This document shows positions 7,710 through 16,267 of a stretch of DNA of 24,359 nucleotides, in pieces; the first letter of the stretch is position 1, and each line of letters opens with the position of its first letter. The stretch lies in assembly GCA_021838765.1 (NCBI GenBank), contig JAKCCY010000034.1, forward strand, positions 1 to 24,359. Direction: 5' to 3'. Below the pieces are notes generated by a model. That model was not told the DNA's origin and made no database searches. It was given only the letters and a program-made list of their open reading frames with translations. The DNA comes from Nitrospirota bacterium (GTDB lineage: Bacteria > Nitrospirota_A > Leptospirillia > Leptospirillales > Leptospirillaceae). The translations under genes and the position numbers were made by a program.

Positions 7710-9858
7710 ATCCCGGACACCGTCTCAGGAAGAGACTGTGCATGAGGTCAACGAATGGCTGTCTCGTATAGCCAAAAGCCTCCCTGAGTTTCGTGATCGC
7801 TCCGGACAGCGTGAAATGATTGAGCTCGTCCGTCAGGTATTTTCCCGTACCGGCCAGTCCGACGGCGTGGATGCTGCCGGTCGCTCCCTTCTGGTTGTCG
7901 AAGGACCTACGGGGACAGGCAAAACACTCGCCTATCTGTTGCCGGGTATCATCATGGCAAGACATCTTGAACGTCGCCTGGTTGTTTCTTCGGTCACAGT
8001 GGGACTGCAGGAGCAGCTCGCATTGAAGGACATCCCGTTTCTTGAGGAGCATTCCGGCTGGTCCCTGACTCATGCAATAGCGAAGGGCCGTGGCCGCTAT
8101 GTCTGCGAGAGGGACCTGTCTCTTTTTGCTGATGGGGGATTGATCCCGCCCCCTGGAGCAAAGGATCTTTTGCAGAAGATGGAAAAGGCTCTGGGGAATA
8201 CATGGGATGGGGACCGGGATTCCTGGCCGGGTGTCATGGACGACCGGATCTTTTCCCTCGTTGCCAACCGGGCCGAGAGTTGCAGCGGAGCCCACTGCCA
8301 GTACTATGAAGATTGTCTTTATTTTAAGAACCGGAAACTTCTTGATCATGTGGATGTTGTTGTTACCAATCATGACCTGCTTCTGGCGGACTCCCTTCTT
8401 GGAGGGGGTGTTGTTCTGCCATCGCCGGGATCTTCCCTTCTTGTGGTGGACGAAGCTCATCATCTTCCTAAAAAAGCAACAGAGGCTTTTTTGTCAGATA
8501 TTTATCTGGAGTCTTCTCTGGTTTTTTTGTCAGATATTCCAGCTGCCATGGCCAATGGAGTTTCGGTCATGGGGACAAAGGAAGTTGGGTCGGATGTTGT
8601 GGCCTGTCAGGAAGCTGTTGTGCATCTTTCTCCAATTTTGTCGGGTATCTCTCATTTCCTGGAGAAAAATTGGCCGTTTCAGCTCCCAAAATCGATCAGG
8701 GAGGATGTTTCTTCCGGAATTTTTTCGGGAGTTGGGGAACAATCGACCTGGCGTTTTTCAAGGGGAGTTCTTCCGGAAAGGCTGGTGTCAGATCTGTCGT
8801 TGGCACATGAGCACTTTTCTGTACTCAAAACGAGTCTTTCCCGCCTTAGGGATGCTCTCTCCCAGAGACTGTCGGCATCGGGTGGCGGTGACCGTCTGCT
8901 GGAAAGGGGGCTTCTCGAGACAGGAGGTCTTCTTCGAAGAGTTTCCGGACTGGTTCGATTCACGGAAAACATTGCTGTAAAAAAAGAGCGTGAAGAGGTT
9001 CCTACCGCCATCTGGGCTCAGCGGGTCATCCAGGGGGGGATCCCCTCTTTTTCTCTCCATGCGGGACCTGTGATGGCCGGTGGTCTCCTGAAAGATCTCG
9101 TCTGGTCAAGATTCTCTGCAGGAGTTGCCACATCCGCAACGTTGACCGCCCTGGGAAGCTTCGATCATTTTCTTTCCCAGTCGGGATTGTCCCTTTTTCC
9201 AGAAGTGACGGTCAGGAAACTGGAATCCCCCTTTGATCACGGTCGTCAGGGAGTCTTGTCAATCCCGTACATGAAGTCTGATCCAACAGATACAACAGGG
9301 CACACAAGGGAGGTTGCCAGCTGGATCAGTAACCGCATTCATCCCCGGGAGGGTGCTCTGGTCCTGTTTTCTTCCCGAAGACAAATGGAGGATGTTAGTG
9401 CCCTCCTTCCTCCTGGTGTGCTCACAAGACTTCTCGTTCAGGGGAGACTTTCCAGGGAAGGTCTTCTTGAAATCCATCGGGAAAGAGTCGAAAGAGGCGA
9501 TGGCAGCATTCTTTTTGGACTGGCATCTCTGGCGGAGGGACTTGACCTTAAGGGACCCCTCCTCACACATGTGGTGATTGTCCGGATTCCTTTTTCTCCT
9601 CCCACGGAGCCGATCGGAGAGGCGTATTCCGAGTGGCTTGAAGATCAGGGGGGAAACTCTTTTCGTCAAATTCAGCTACCCCAGGCTTCGCTCCGGCTGA
9701 TCCAGGCGGTCGGTCGCCTGATCCGATCCGAAACAGACTGGGGTGTCGTATCGATCCTGGACAGAAGAGTTGTGACAAAGTCTTACGGCCGCCAACTCCT
9801 TAAGGCCCTTCCTCCCTTTCCTGTGAAAATAGAGTACTCGGAGGAGGGTGAGCGTTAA
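7699..9858 (+). CDS. dinG: DinG/XPD-type ATP-dependent DNA helicase with Fe-S cluster
   Basis: DinG is a superfamily 2 5'-3' helicase that unwinds R-loops, D-loops and G-quadruplexes. The 719-residue product (E. coli DinG has 716) shows Walker A GPTGTGKT (69-76), DEAH at 251-254, and motif VI QAVGRLIRS (669-677). Four cysteines (C136, C195, C200, C206) match the spacing of the Fe-S cluster ligands in DinG (5 and 6 residues between the last three). The frame is open back to TTG 7600, but ATG 7699 gives the family length and overlaps comF by only 11 bases; GTG 7690 is possible. The end shares a TTAA with the convergent diguanylate cyclase gene. The family call is firm. Equivalence with E. coli DinG rather than another XPD-like paralogue is probable. 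Confidence 0.9.
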   Translation: MKPESRTPSQEETVHEVNEWLSRIAKSLPEFRDRSGQREMIELVRQVFSRTGQSDGVDAAGRSLLVVEGPTGTGKTLAYLLPGIIMARHLERRLVVSSVTVGLQEQLALKDIPFLEEHSGWSLTHAIAKGRGRYVCERDLSLFADGGLIPPPGAKDLLQKMEKALGNTWDGDRDSWPGVMDDRIFSLVANRAESCSGAHCQYYEDCLYFKNRKLLDHVDVVVTNHDLLLADSLLGGGVVLPSPGSSLLVVDEAHHLPKKATEAFLSDIYLESSLVFLSDIPAAMANGVSVMGTKEVGSDVVACQEAVVHLSPILSGISHFLEKNWPFQLPKSIREDVSSGIFSGVGEQSTWRFSRGVLPERLVSDLSLAHEHFSVLKTSLSRLRDALSQRLSASGGGDRLLERGLLETGGLLRRVSGLVRFTENIAVKKEREEVPTAIWAQRVIQGGIPSFSLHAGPVMAGGLLKDLVWSRFSAGVATSATLTALGSFDHFLSQSGLSLFPEVTVRKLESPFDHGRQGVLSIPYMKSDPTDTTGHTREVASWISNRIHPREGALVLFSSRRQMEDVSALLPPGVLTRLLVQGRLSREGLLEIHRERVERGDGSILFGLASLAEGLDLKGPLLTHVVIVRIPFSPPTEPIGEAYSEWLEDQGGNSFRQIQLPQASLRLIQAVGRLIRSETDWGVVSILDRRVVTKSYGRQLLKALPPFPVKIEYSEEGER

Positions 9859-11009
9859 GAGGCATGGCTGGTTTGCTTGTCTTCGTACATTCCTTTATCG
9901 GCAATGAGGAGAAGTGCATCGAGAGTTTCTCCGTCTTCCGGGTAGGTGGCAACTCCGACACTTAATCCGAAACGGACAGGAAAATCTTTGGGAAGAAGGG
10001 ATGGTTGGAGAAGTGTCTTCTTGAGTCTCATGATCAGGTCGTTCTGTTCTTCCCTGGAAATCTTTCCCCTGATGATCGCGATAAATTCATCGCCACCAAT
10101 TCTGGCAAGAAGATCTCCTTCCCTGAGTGCTGTCTGGAATCGCTTGACTGCATTTTTCAGGACCATATCCCCCACGTCATGACCAAGGCGGTCGTTTATG
10201 GATTTAAAGTGATTCAAATCAAGAAAAAGGAGAAGGAATGGAAATTCTTTATTCCTGTCCTTGAGTATTTCGATCCTGATCCATTCCTGCAGGAATCTTC
10301 GGTTGGGAATTCCTGTCAGTTCATCGTGAGAAGATTCGTTCTCAAGACGTTTCATAAGTCTGCTGTTCTTTCGAATCTCCCCGAGGATAATGAAAAGGGC
10401 GATTATGATGAACGAAACGGAGCCGCCCATAAAAATGAGGAAGTTCCTTTTCACATTCCTGCGGTCTTTGTAGGTGCGGGCTTCAATAAGAACAATTTCC
10501 CTGTTCTGGGTTAAAAGAATATTGCCGATGGAAGAGCGAAGGTTGTCCATCCTCCTTTTTGGTTCTCCTGTGGTGACTATTTGCAGAGCCCTCTTCTGTC
10601 CGGAGACCTCCTGTGTGACGATAGCACGGTTTAAGATGGATATCTCTCTGGCAAGCAGCTGCCCGGAAGCTTCTGCCTGGGCAAGAATGGCCGGAGATTT
10701 TTGGCTGGCCGATAACAGCATGTCAAGGTGGGCAAGAATCGACGTCCGGCTATTCTGGTAAGGCTCAAGATAAGAAGAATCTCCTGTCAGCAAAAATCCC
10801 CTTTGCCCGGTTTCAAGATCTTTGGCGTCTGAGAGGAGTTTGAGGGAGAGAGTGATGATACGGTGATGGAAAAGGAGGCTCTTGAAGTCTTTTTTGAACT
10901 GGGCTCTCTTGAGGGAGGTCTGGATTCCGAACACAAGGGTTATTCCGACAAGAAAAGCGATGAGGGCTCCGACTGACCAAGCCAGGCGATTTTGCAAGGA
11001 AAACCTCAT
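9855..11009 (-). CDS. CHASE3-domain diguanylate cyclase
   Basis: A membrane sensor that makes cyclic di-GMP from two GTP. The 384-residue product has an N-terminal membrane helix (about 11-31), a periplasmic CHASE3 domain with the typical ETGQRGFLLTGD segment (66-77), a second membrane helix (about 190-210) and a GGDEF domain starting at HDELTGIPNRR (228-238). The catalytic GGDEF is intact at 305-309. REGD (296-299) lies exactly five residues before it, which is the RxxD inhibitory site, so product feedback is expected. There is no EAL domain. The CHASE3 ligand is unknown. It is transcribed opposite to its neighbours from the promoter at 11045-11073, and its stop overlaps that of the helicase. 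Confidence 0.93.
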   Translation of the reverse strand: MRFSLQNRLAWSVGALIAFLVGITLVFGIQTSLKRAQFKKDFKSLLFHHRIITLSLKLLSDAKDLETGQRGFLLTGDSSYLEPYQNSRTSILAHLDMLLSASQKSPAILAQAEASGQLLAREISILNRAIVTQEVSGQKRALQIVTTGEPKRRMDNLRSSIGNILLTQNREIVLIEARTYKDRRNVKRNFLIFMGGSVSFIIIALFIILGEIRKNSRLMKRLENESSHDELTGIPNRRFLQEWIRIEILKDRNKEFPFLLLFLDLNHFKSINDRLGHDVGDMVLKNAVKRFQTALREGDLLARIGGDEFIAIIRGKISREEQNDLIMRLKKTLLQPSLLPKDFPVRFGLSVGVATYPEDGETLDALLLIADKGMYEDKQTSHAS

Positions 11010-11044
11010 GGGTAGATATTTGTGGTGTTTGGATCCTGCGCCAT

Positions 11045-11073
11045 ACTATACTTGTGTCCCTTAAAACGGTAAA
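11045..11073 (-). promoter_or_regulatory. Putative promoter for the diguanylate cyclase
   Basis: On the minus strand TTTACC (11073-11068) and TATAGT (11050-11045) are separated by 17 bases. The start codon at 11009 lies about 35 bases downstream of the -10 box. Both hexamers are four to five matches from consensus. It is back to back with the promoter at 11091-11120. Confidence 0.45.
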
Positions 11074-11090
11074 TACCAGCCCTGACGATG

Positions 11091-11120
11091 AGGACAAGGA
11101 ATGGTTTTATTTGATATAAT
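11091..11120 (+). promoter_or_regulatory. Putative promoter for the BI-1/YccA gene
   Basis: A perfect TATAAT lies at 11115-11120, with AGGACA at 11091-11096 (four of six matches to TTGACA) 18 bases upstream. Transcription would start near 11127, giving an untranslated leader of about 85 bases before ATG 11213. I see no recognisable riboswitch in the leader. Confidence 0.5.
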
Positions 11121-11212
11121 CGACGCATGAGATGATCCGGTCTGTGCGCCGGAACGGTTTTGTATGGAAATGGGTTAATCAGCCTGCGTGTCAGGTATGG
11201 GGGAGATGTGAG

Positions 11213-11917
11213 ATGAGCTCGATGAATTCATGGAACATGGCCGGTGGCCGGAATGTTGTTGAAGGCCTTAGAAGTTCTGCCAGTCAGGGAAAGTTTATGG
11301 TGCGGGTTTATAGCCTTCTGGGTTTGACTCTCCTTGTTTCTGCCTTGGCTACCTTTTGGGGAATGGAGCAGGGGCTCGGGACCATGCTGAGACACCCGAT
11401 CATCCTAATGGTGCTCAATTTCGGAATCCTTTTTCTTCTGATGGCTGTCCAAAGGGTGCCGGTCGTGAATGTCCTTGTGACGCTTCTTTTTGCAGGAGTC
11501 ATGGGAGCTTCGCTTGGACCTGCCATCGCCCAGGCGGTGAGTCTTCCGGGTGGAGCCGGGATTGTCACAAATGCTCTTCTTCTGACAACCGCTATCTTTT
11601 TCAGTCTGAGCCTTTATGCGATGGTGTCCGGGAAATCTTTCTCTTTCCTGGGCAGCTTCCTTTTTACAGGTCTGATCATTGTCGTCATTCTCTCTCTGGT
11701 TCAGATCTTCTGGCATCCTGCCTTTCTTCAGGTGATTGTTTCTGGAATGGGAGCACTGGTCTTCTCCGGTCTGATCCTCTTTGATACTGCCCGGATCCTC
11801 TCCTCTTCCGAAGAGGAAATGACACCTGTCATGGCCGTTGTATCCCTTTATCTTGATGTCCTGAACCTGTTCCTTTCACTTTTGAGGATCCTCGAAATTT
11901 TTCGCGGCAGGGATTGA
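11213..11917 (+). CDS. Bax inhibitor-1 (BI-1)/YccA family membrane protein
   Basis: A 234-residue multi-pass membrane protein of the BI-1/TMBIM family. Bacterial members include a pH-sensitive calcium leak channel (BsYetJ) and YccA, which restrains FtsH. About seven hydrophobic helices can be counted between residues 30 and 230, and FSGLILFDTARIL (184-196) matches the family signature near the end, including the conserved aspartate (D191). The frame is open back to ATG 11132, but ATG 11213 has an excellent ribosome binding site, GGGGGAG (11199-11205), and gives the normal length. Expression probably comes from the TATAAT promoter at 11115. The substrate cannot be told from sequence. Confidence 0.88.
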   Translation: MSSMNSWNMAGGRNVVEGLRSSASQGKFMVRVYSLLGLTLLVSALATFWGMEQGLGTMLRHPIILMVLNFGILFLLMAVQRVPVVNVLVTLLFAGVMGASLGPAIAQAVSLPGGAGIVTNALLLTTAIFFSLSLYAMVSGKSFSFLGSFLFTGLIIVVILSLVQIFWHPAFLQVIVSGMGALVFSGLILFDTARILSSSEEEMTPVMAVVSLYLDVLNLFLSLLRILEIFRGRD

Positions 11918-11955
11918 TATGTTGAACTTTCATTTATTGACTGTGGAGGGTATTG

Positions 11956-12891
11956 ATGCTTAAAGAGTCACAATGGATCTGGATGGATGGCAAGATGGTT
12001 CCATGGAAAGATGCCAATGTCCATGTACTGACACACTCTCTCCATTACGGAATGGCTGTTTTCGAGGGGATCAGGGCCTATTCCGGTCCCGGGGGAACTT
12101 CCATTTTCCGTCTTGCTGAACACACCCGGCGTCTGGTGAACTCTGGCAAGGTCATGCTCATGAAATCACCGTATTCGGAAGAAGAGTTGATGGATGCCAC
12201 ATGCAGGGTTGTGAAAGAAAACAACCTCTCTTCCTGCTACATTCGCCCGTTGATGTATGTCGCTTATGGAGACATGGGGATCTATGCCCGACAGAACCCC
12301 ATCTCTGTCTCTATTGCTGCCTGGGAATGGGGTACTTATCTTGGAGAAGAAGGCCTTTCCAAGGGGATCAGGGCAAAGATCAGCTCTTTTTCACGTTTTG
12401 GTGTCAACACGTTTTTGAACCGGGCAAAGGTTTCCGCCCATTATGTCAATTCTCAGCTGGCAAAGTGGGAAGTCAAGATGGCTGGTTATGATGAAGCGAT
12501 CCTCCTGGATCAGGACGGATACGTTGCTGAAGGTCCCGGAGAGAATATTTTTATCGTTTCGGGTGGTGTCCTTAGAACTCCTGCCCTGAAAACAGTTCTG
12601 GACGGGATTACGCGTAACGCGGTTCTGACTCTTGCACAAGAAGCAGGCATTCCTGTCTGGGAAGGGATGTTGACTCGGGATGACCTCTACCTTGCGGATG
12701 AAGCGTTTTTTACGGGAACCGCTGCAGAATTGACTCCGATTCGGGAAATTGACGAGCGTATGATCGGGGCCGGTCGTCCGGGACCTGTAACGCTTGCGCT
12801 GCAAAAGGCTTTTTTTGATGTTGTTCATGGCAATGTAAAGGATCATCCCGAATGGCGCCATCCGGTGGCCGGCCGGCCTTCCGGAACATAA
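11956..12891 (+). CDS. ilvE: Branched-chain amino acid aminotransferase
   Basis: IlvE is a fold-type IV PLP enzyme that transfers the amino group between glutamate and the 2-oxo acids of valine, leucine and isoleucine. The 311-residue product has the expected length. Visible landmarks are the PLP lysine K158 in NRAKVSAHY, EGPGENIF (192-199), and FFTGTAAELTPI (251-262). The family start WMDGKMVPW is present at 9-17. TTG 11953 is possible, but ATG 11956 with GGAGGG (11945-11950) is the better start. polA starts four bases after the stop, so the two may be co-transcribed. Confidence 0.96.
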   Translation: MLKESQWIWMDGKMVPWKDANVHVLTHSLHYGMAVFEGIRAYSGPGGTSIFRLAEHTRRLVNSGKVMLMKSPYSEEELMDATCRVVKENNLSSCYIRPLMYVAYGDMGIYARQNPISVSIAAWEWGTYLGEEGLSKGIRAKISSFSRFGVNTFLNRAKVSAHYVNSQLAKWEVKMAGYDEAILLDQDGYVAEGPGENIFIVSGGVLRTPALKTVLDGITRNAVLTLAQEAGIPVWEGMLTRDDLYLADEAFFTGTAAELTPIREIDERMIGAGRPGPVTLALQKAFFDVVHGNVKDHPEWRHPVAGRPSGT

Positions 12892-12895
12892 TCCA

Positions 12896-15493
12896 ATGAG
12901 TCAAACTCCCCGGGGCACCCGCTCCGCCACCCCCGGGGATCTGACCTGGGCCAGTGCGCTTCCCCAGAACACTCTTTATCTCCTCGATGGTTTTGGATAT
13001 ATCTTCCGGGCCTATCACAGCCGTGTTGACTTTACGACTTCAAAGGGGCTACCTACCGGCGCGTTTACTGTTTTTGCCAATATGCTTCTGTCGATTCTCC
13101 GGGACTTTAGACCAGTCTATCTGGGAGTGATCTTTGAAGGCCAGGGGAAGAGTGTCAGGTCAGAGATTCTTCCTGCAATCAAGGCCAATCGTCCTGCTCC
13201 TCCCGAGGATTTTCTGATTCAGGTCCCATACATTGAGCGATTGATCACTGCTTTGGGTCTTTCGATCATGTCTGCCGACGGATATGAGGCAGATGATGTT
13301 ATTGCGACTTTGGCTCACCGCTGGATTGAACGATATCCGGAAGACTCCCATGTTGTGGTGATGTCTGCGGACAAGGACCTTCTCAATGTGGTCTCCGATC
13401 ATGTGACAGTTTTTGATCCAATGACAAAGAAACGTTTTGGAGTTCCTGAAGTCATTGAACGTTGGGGCGTTCTCCCCTCCCAGATTCCGGACCTTCTGGC
13501 CCTGATGGGAGATACTTCAGACAATATTCCGGGTGTTCCAGGAATTGGTCCGGTGACGGCAGCAAAGCTTCTGGGACGTTCGGGCGACGGAGTCGAAACA
13601 TTGCTTTCCCGGGTTGAAACAGTGACTCCGCCGCGGATCAGGGATCTTTTGCTTGCCAACAGGGAGGGGATCCTCCTGAGCAAGAAGGTGACGATCCTTC
13701 ATGACAGGCTACCGGTTGAAGCTTCTCCAAAATCACTTTCCCTGCACGATCCGGATTTTTCTGCCCTTGAAGGATTATTGAAAGACCTCGAGGCTCCATC
13801 TCTCTGGACGCGGATCAGGTCATTGAAAGGAAAAGATCCAGAACCTTCGCCTCATGTTAAAGAGATGGGGCAGGAGGGCGTTGAGTCGGAACGGCCACAT
13901 CTGGTTCCTTTCGCAACCCTTCCTTTAAAGCATGGAATAGATCCTGTTTCTCCGGAAGAAATCTGGTATCACGGTCCGGATCGATCCATCCTGTTTTCGA
14001 GGATCAACAGTTCTGGGCTGAACGAGATTATCCGGGACATTTCAGAGCCTGTCTGGGTATCCGACAGCATTCTTCTTTATCGCCACTGGCCCGAGCTTGC
14101 GCTCCCCAAGATTGCTTTTGACCTTGTTCTGGCCGCTTATCTCCTTGATCCGGGACACCGGGAAAACTCTGTTTCGGAGATTGCGGCGCGCCACTTTCTG
14201 AAAGCGGAAGGGGATCGTCGGCAATTGGTCCGGGACCTGTATCAGATTCTTCATGGGGAGATTGGCCGTTACGGTCTTGCTTCTGTTCTTCTGGATGTTG
14301 AGGTGCCCCTTTCAGCAATCCTCTCGAGGATGGAGAGGAGGGGGGTGTTTATTGACAAGGAGCAGATGGAAGCACTGAGGCACCTGTTGTCAGGTCGTCT
14401 TTCTGCAATGGAAGCAGAAATTCACAAGTTGGCAGGAGAGACTTTTCTTATTCTCTCGCCAAGACAGGTAGCCCGTATCCTTTTTGAAAAACTGGCCCTT
14501 CCGACTGCAAGAAAAGGCAAGACTGGATTCTCGACAGATGAGGAGACTCTTGAGGCCCTTCGGGAAAAGCATCCATTGCCCGGGATGATTCTTGAGTATC
14601 GACAGCTTTCGAAGCTTCTTTCGACCTATGTTGAGGGTATTTCTTCCAGAATGGACGAGAGTGGCCGTCTGCATGGACAGTTTCATCAGAACGTAACCGC
14701 GACGGGAAGACTCTCTTCGTCTGATCCAAATCTTCAGAACATACCAATACGTTCCGAGTTGGGACTTGAGATACGAAAATGCTTCGTATCTCCTCCGGGA
14801 TATCTCCTTCTCTCGGCAGATTATTCCCAGATCGAACTCAGGCTCCTGGCTCATATGTCCGGTGATGCCTCTCTTGTGGATGCGTTTGTGCAAGGGGAGG
14901 ATATCCATTCCAATACGGCAAGAAGGCTGTTTGGGGAGCCAGTAACGCCTGACTCCAGGAGACGCGCCAAGACGATCAATTTTGGCATTCTCTATGGAAT
15001 GTCTTCATATAGCTTGTCCCAGAGCCTGGGAGTGACTGCATCGGAGGCAAAAGAGGTGATTGACCGGTACTTTTCCGCTTATCCTGGAATCCAACCTTTT
15101 TTTTCTTCCATATTGGATGAAGTCCGGTCAACCGGGATAGTCCGGACAATCTCCGGAAGGATCCGTCGCATCCCGGAGGTTCAATCCCGGGATAGAAGGA
15201 TTCGCGAGTATGGAGAACGAATGGCGGTCAATACAGTCTTGCAGGGGTCAGCTGCGGACCTGATCAAGAAATCCATGGTGGATCTGTCAGGTGTTCTTGA
15301 CTCTTTTCCCTCCGGGGAGGCTGGTCTTCTTGTTCAGGTGCATGATGAACTTCTGCTTGAGGTCATGTCGTCAAGGGTTGAGGAGATTTCCTTGATGCTG
15401 AAGAATGTGATGGAGAAGGCCCTTGTCCTGAAAGTTCCTCTGGTTGTTTCGACCGGATGGGGAAAAAATTGGGTTGAGGCCCATCCGGCGTGA
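12896..15493 (+). CDS. polA: DNA polymerase I (5' nuclease and polymerase, proofreading domain decayed)
   Basis: Pol I fills gaps and removes RNA primers in replication and repair. The 865-residue protein has the 5' nuclease domain (LYLLDGFGYIFRAYH at 27-41, GYEADD at 129-134, SADKDLLN at 157-164, helix-hairpin-helix near IPGVPGIGPVTA at 211-222). The polymerase domain has motif A ADYSQIELR (641-649), an O helix with R688, K692, F696 and Y700, and motif C HDE (816-818). The middle 3'-5' exonuclease region (about 340-460) keeps the FDLVLAAYLLDP segment (408-419) but lacks the catalytic DxE and other acidic motifs, so proofreading is probably absent. Start ATG 12896 has only GGAA (12883-12886) ahead of it; coupling to ilvE is likely. 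Confidence 0.97.
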   Translation: MSQTPRGTRSATPGDLTWASALPQNTLYLLDGFGYIFRAYHSRVDFTTSKGLPTGAFTVFANMLLSILRDFRPVYLGVIFEGQGKSVRSEILPAIKANRPAPPEDFLIQVPYIERLITALGLSIMSADGYEADDVIATLAHRWIERYPEDSHVVVMSADKDLLNVVSDHVTVFDPMTKKRFGVPEVIERWGVLPSQIPDLLALMGDTSDNIPGVPGIGPVTAAKLLGRSGDGVETLLSRVETVTPPRIRDLLLANREGILLSKKVTILHDRLPVEASPKSLSLHDPDFSALEGLLKDLEAPSLWTRIRSLKGKDPEPSPHVKEMGQEGVESERPHLVPFATLPLKHGIDPVSPEEIWYHGPDRSILFSRINSSGLNEIIRDISEPVWVSDSILLYRHWPELALPKIAFDLVLAAYLLDPGHRENSVSEIAARHFLKAEGDRRQLVRDLYQILHGEIGRYGLASVLLDVEVPLSAILSRMERRGVFIDKEQMEALRHLLSGRLSAMEAEIHKLAGETFLILSPRQVARILFEKLALPTARKGKTGFSTDEETLEALREKHPLPGMILEYRQLSKLLSTYVEGISSRMDESGRLHGQFHQNVTATGRLSSSDPNLQNIPIRSELGLEIRKCFVSPPGYLLLSADYSQIELRLLAHMSGDASLVDAFVQGEDIHSNTARRLFGEPVTPDSRRRAKTINFGILYGMSSYSLSQSLGVTASEAKEVIDRYFSAYPGIQPFFSSILDEVRSTGIVRTISGRIRRIPEVQSRDRRIREYGERMAVNTVLQGSAADLIKKSMVDLSGVLDSFPSGEAGLLVQVHDELLLEVMSSRVEEISLMLKNVMEKALVLKVPLVVSTGWGKNWVEAHPA

Positions 15494-15538
15494 TGTTTTC
15501 TGACCAATCGATAATGGTTTATTTAAGGTGGGGGAGTA

Positions 15539-16267
15539 ATGGAACTTAGAGGTACGACCGACCAGCATGCACTTCTTGAGGGCTTGAATATGCCGATGCT
15601 TGAGATGGCCCTGATGACAGCATTGGTTGCGATTTTGGTGGCTCTTCTGGGAACAGTCATGATCCTCAGACACTACAAGGGAACATCCGAGGAGCAAAAA
15701 GTCCGGAAAGTCGCCAGGATTGGGTGGGTTGGGCTGATTGTATACCTTCTTGTCTTCCTGATTTATTATGAGCAGAAAGCAACCCCGAAAACGATTCCTT
15801 ATCCTTTTGCGAAGGGAGATGCCGCAATAGCGAAGGGAGACTTTAAAACAGCCATATCGGCCTATCAGGAAGTCGTCAGAAAATATCCGACCATGGCTCA
15901 GGCTCATTTCAAGCTTGGGATGGTTTATCGGATGGTCAAAGCGATCCCGAAGGCCAAGGAAGAGCTTCAGATCGCGATCAAGGAGGATCCTGACAGAGCA
16001 GAGCCCTATTTTGCCCTCGGATCGATTCTTTGGAGCCAGGGGACATCGATTGATGCTCTTCCCTACTTCCGGAAGGGTCTGAGCCTTGATCCGTCAAATC
16101 CGCAGAAAGAATTTTTTATAAAGATTATCAAGAGAGCCGAGTTGGAGCAAAAAGGGCTTCTGAAGCCGGGATCTTCAGCACGTCCGAGACTTTCTCCCCC
16201 CGCACCGGATGGATCTGCAGGGGGTGCTGCACCATCTTCTTCTGCCAAGGGTAGGGTGAACCCATGA
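15539..16267 (+). CDS. Membrane-anchored TPR protein, function unknown
   Basis: A 242-residue protein with two hydrophobic helices (about 22-44 and 62-78) and then two to three TPR units (about 88-190), for example AIAKGDFKTAISAYQEVVRK and the repeated A/G-L-x-P spacing. The tail (about 210-242) is low in complexity and rich in Pro, Ser, Ala and Gly. TPR units mediate protein contacts, so it is probably an assembly or scaffold factor at the inner membrane; I do not recognise a specific family. ATG 15539 has a strong AAGGTGGGGGAG ahead of it. Its stop overlaps the next start (ATGA), pairing it with the small membrane protein that follows. Confidence 0.8.
   Translation: MELRGTTDQHALLEGLNMPMLEMALMTALVAILVALLGTVMILRHYKGTSEEQKVRKVARIGWVGLIVYLLVFLIYYEQKATPKTIPYPFAKGDAAIAKGDFKTAISAYQEVVRKYPTMAQAHFKLGMVYRMVKAIPKAKEELQIAIKEDPDRAEPYFALGSILWSQGTSIDALPYFRKGLSLDPSNPQKEFFIKIIKRAELEQKGLLKPGSSARPRLSPPAPDGSAGGAAPSSSAKGRVNP

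Noticed and set aside
7573..8463. A 296-codon open frame on the minus strand opposite comF and dinG
   Set aside because: It lies entirely antisense to two well-supported genes, has no recognisable domain, and its composition is what the reverse of coding DNA gives.
9032..9055. Terminator-like GGGG-CCCC stem followed by a T-rich run
   Set aside because: It lies in the middle of the dinG coding region with a stem of only four to five pairs, so termination here is unlikely to be meaningful.
11132..11212. Longer N-terminus for the BI-1/YccA protein from ATG 11132
   Set aside because: The 27 extra residues are not hydrophobic or family-like, and ATG 11213 has a far better ribosome binding site.
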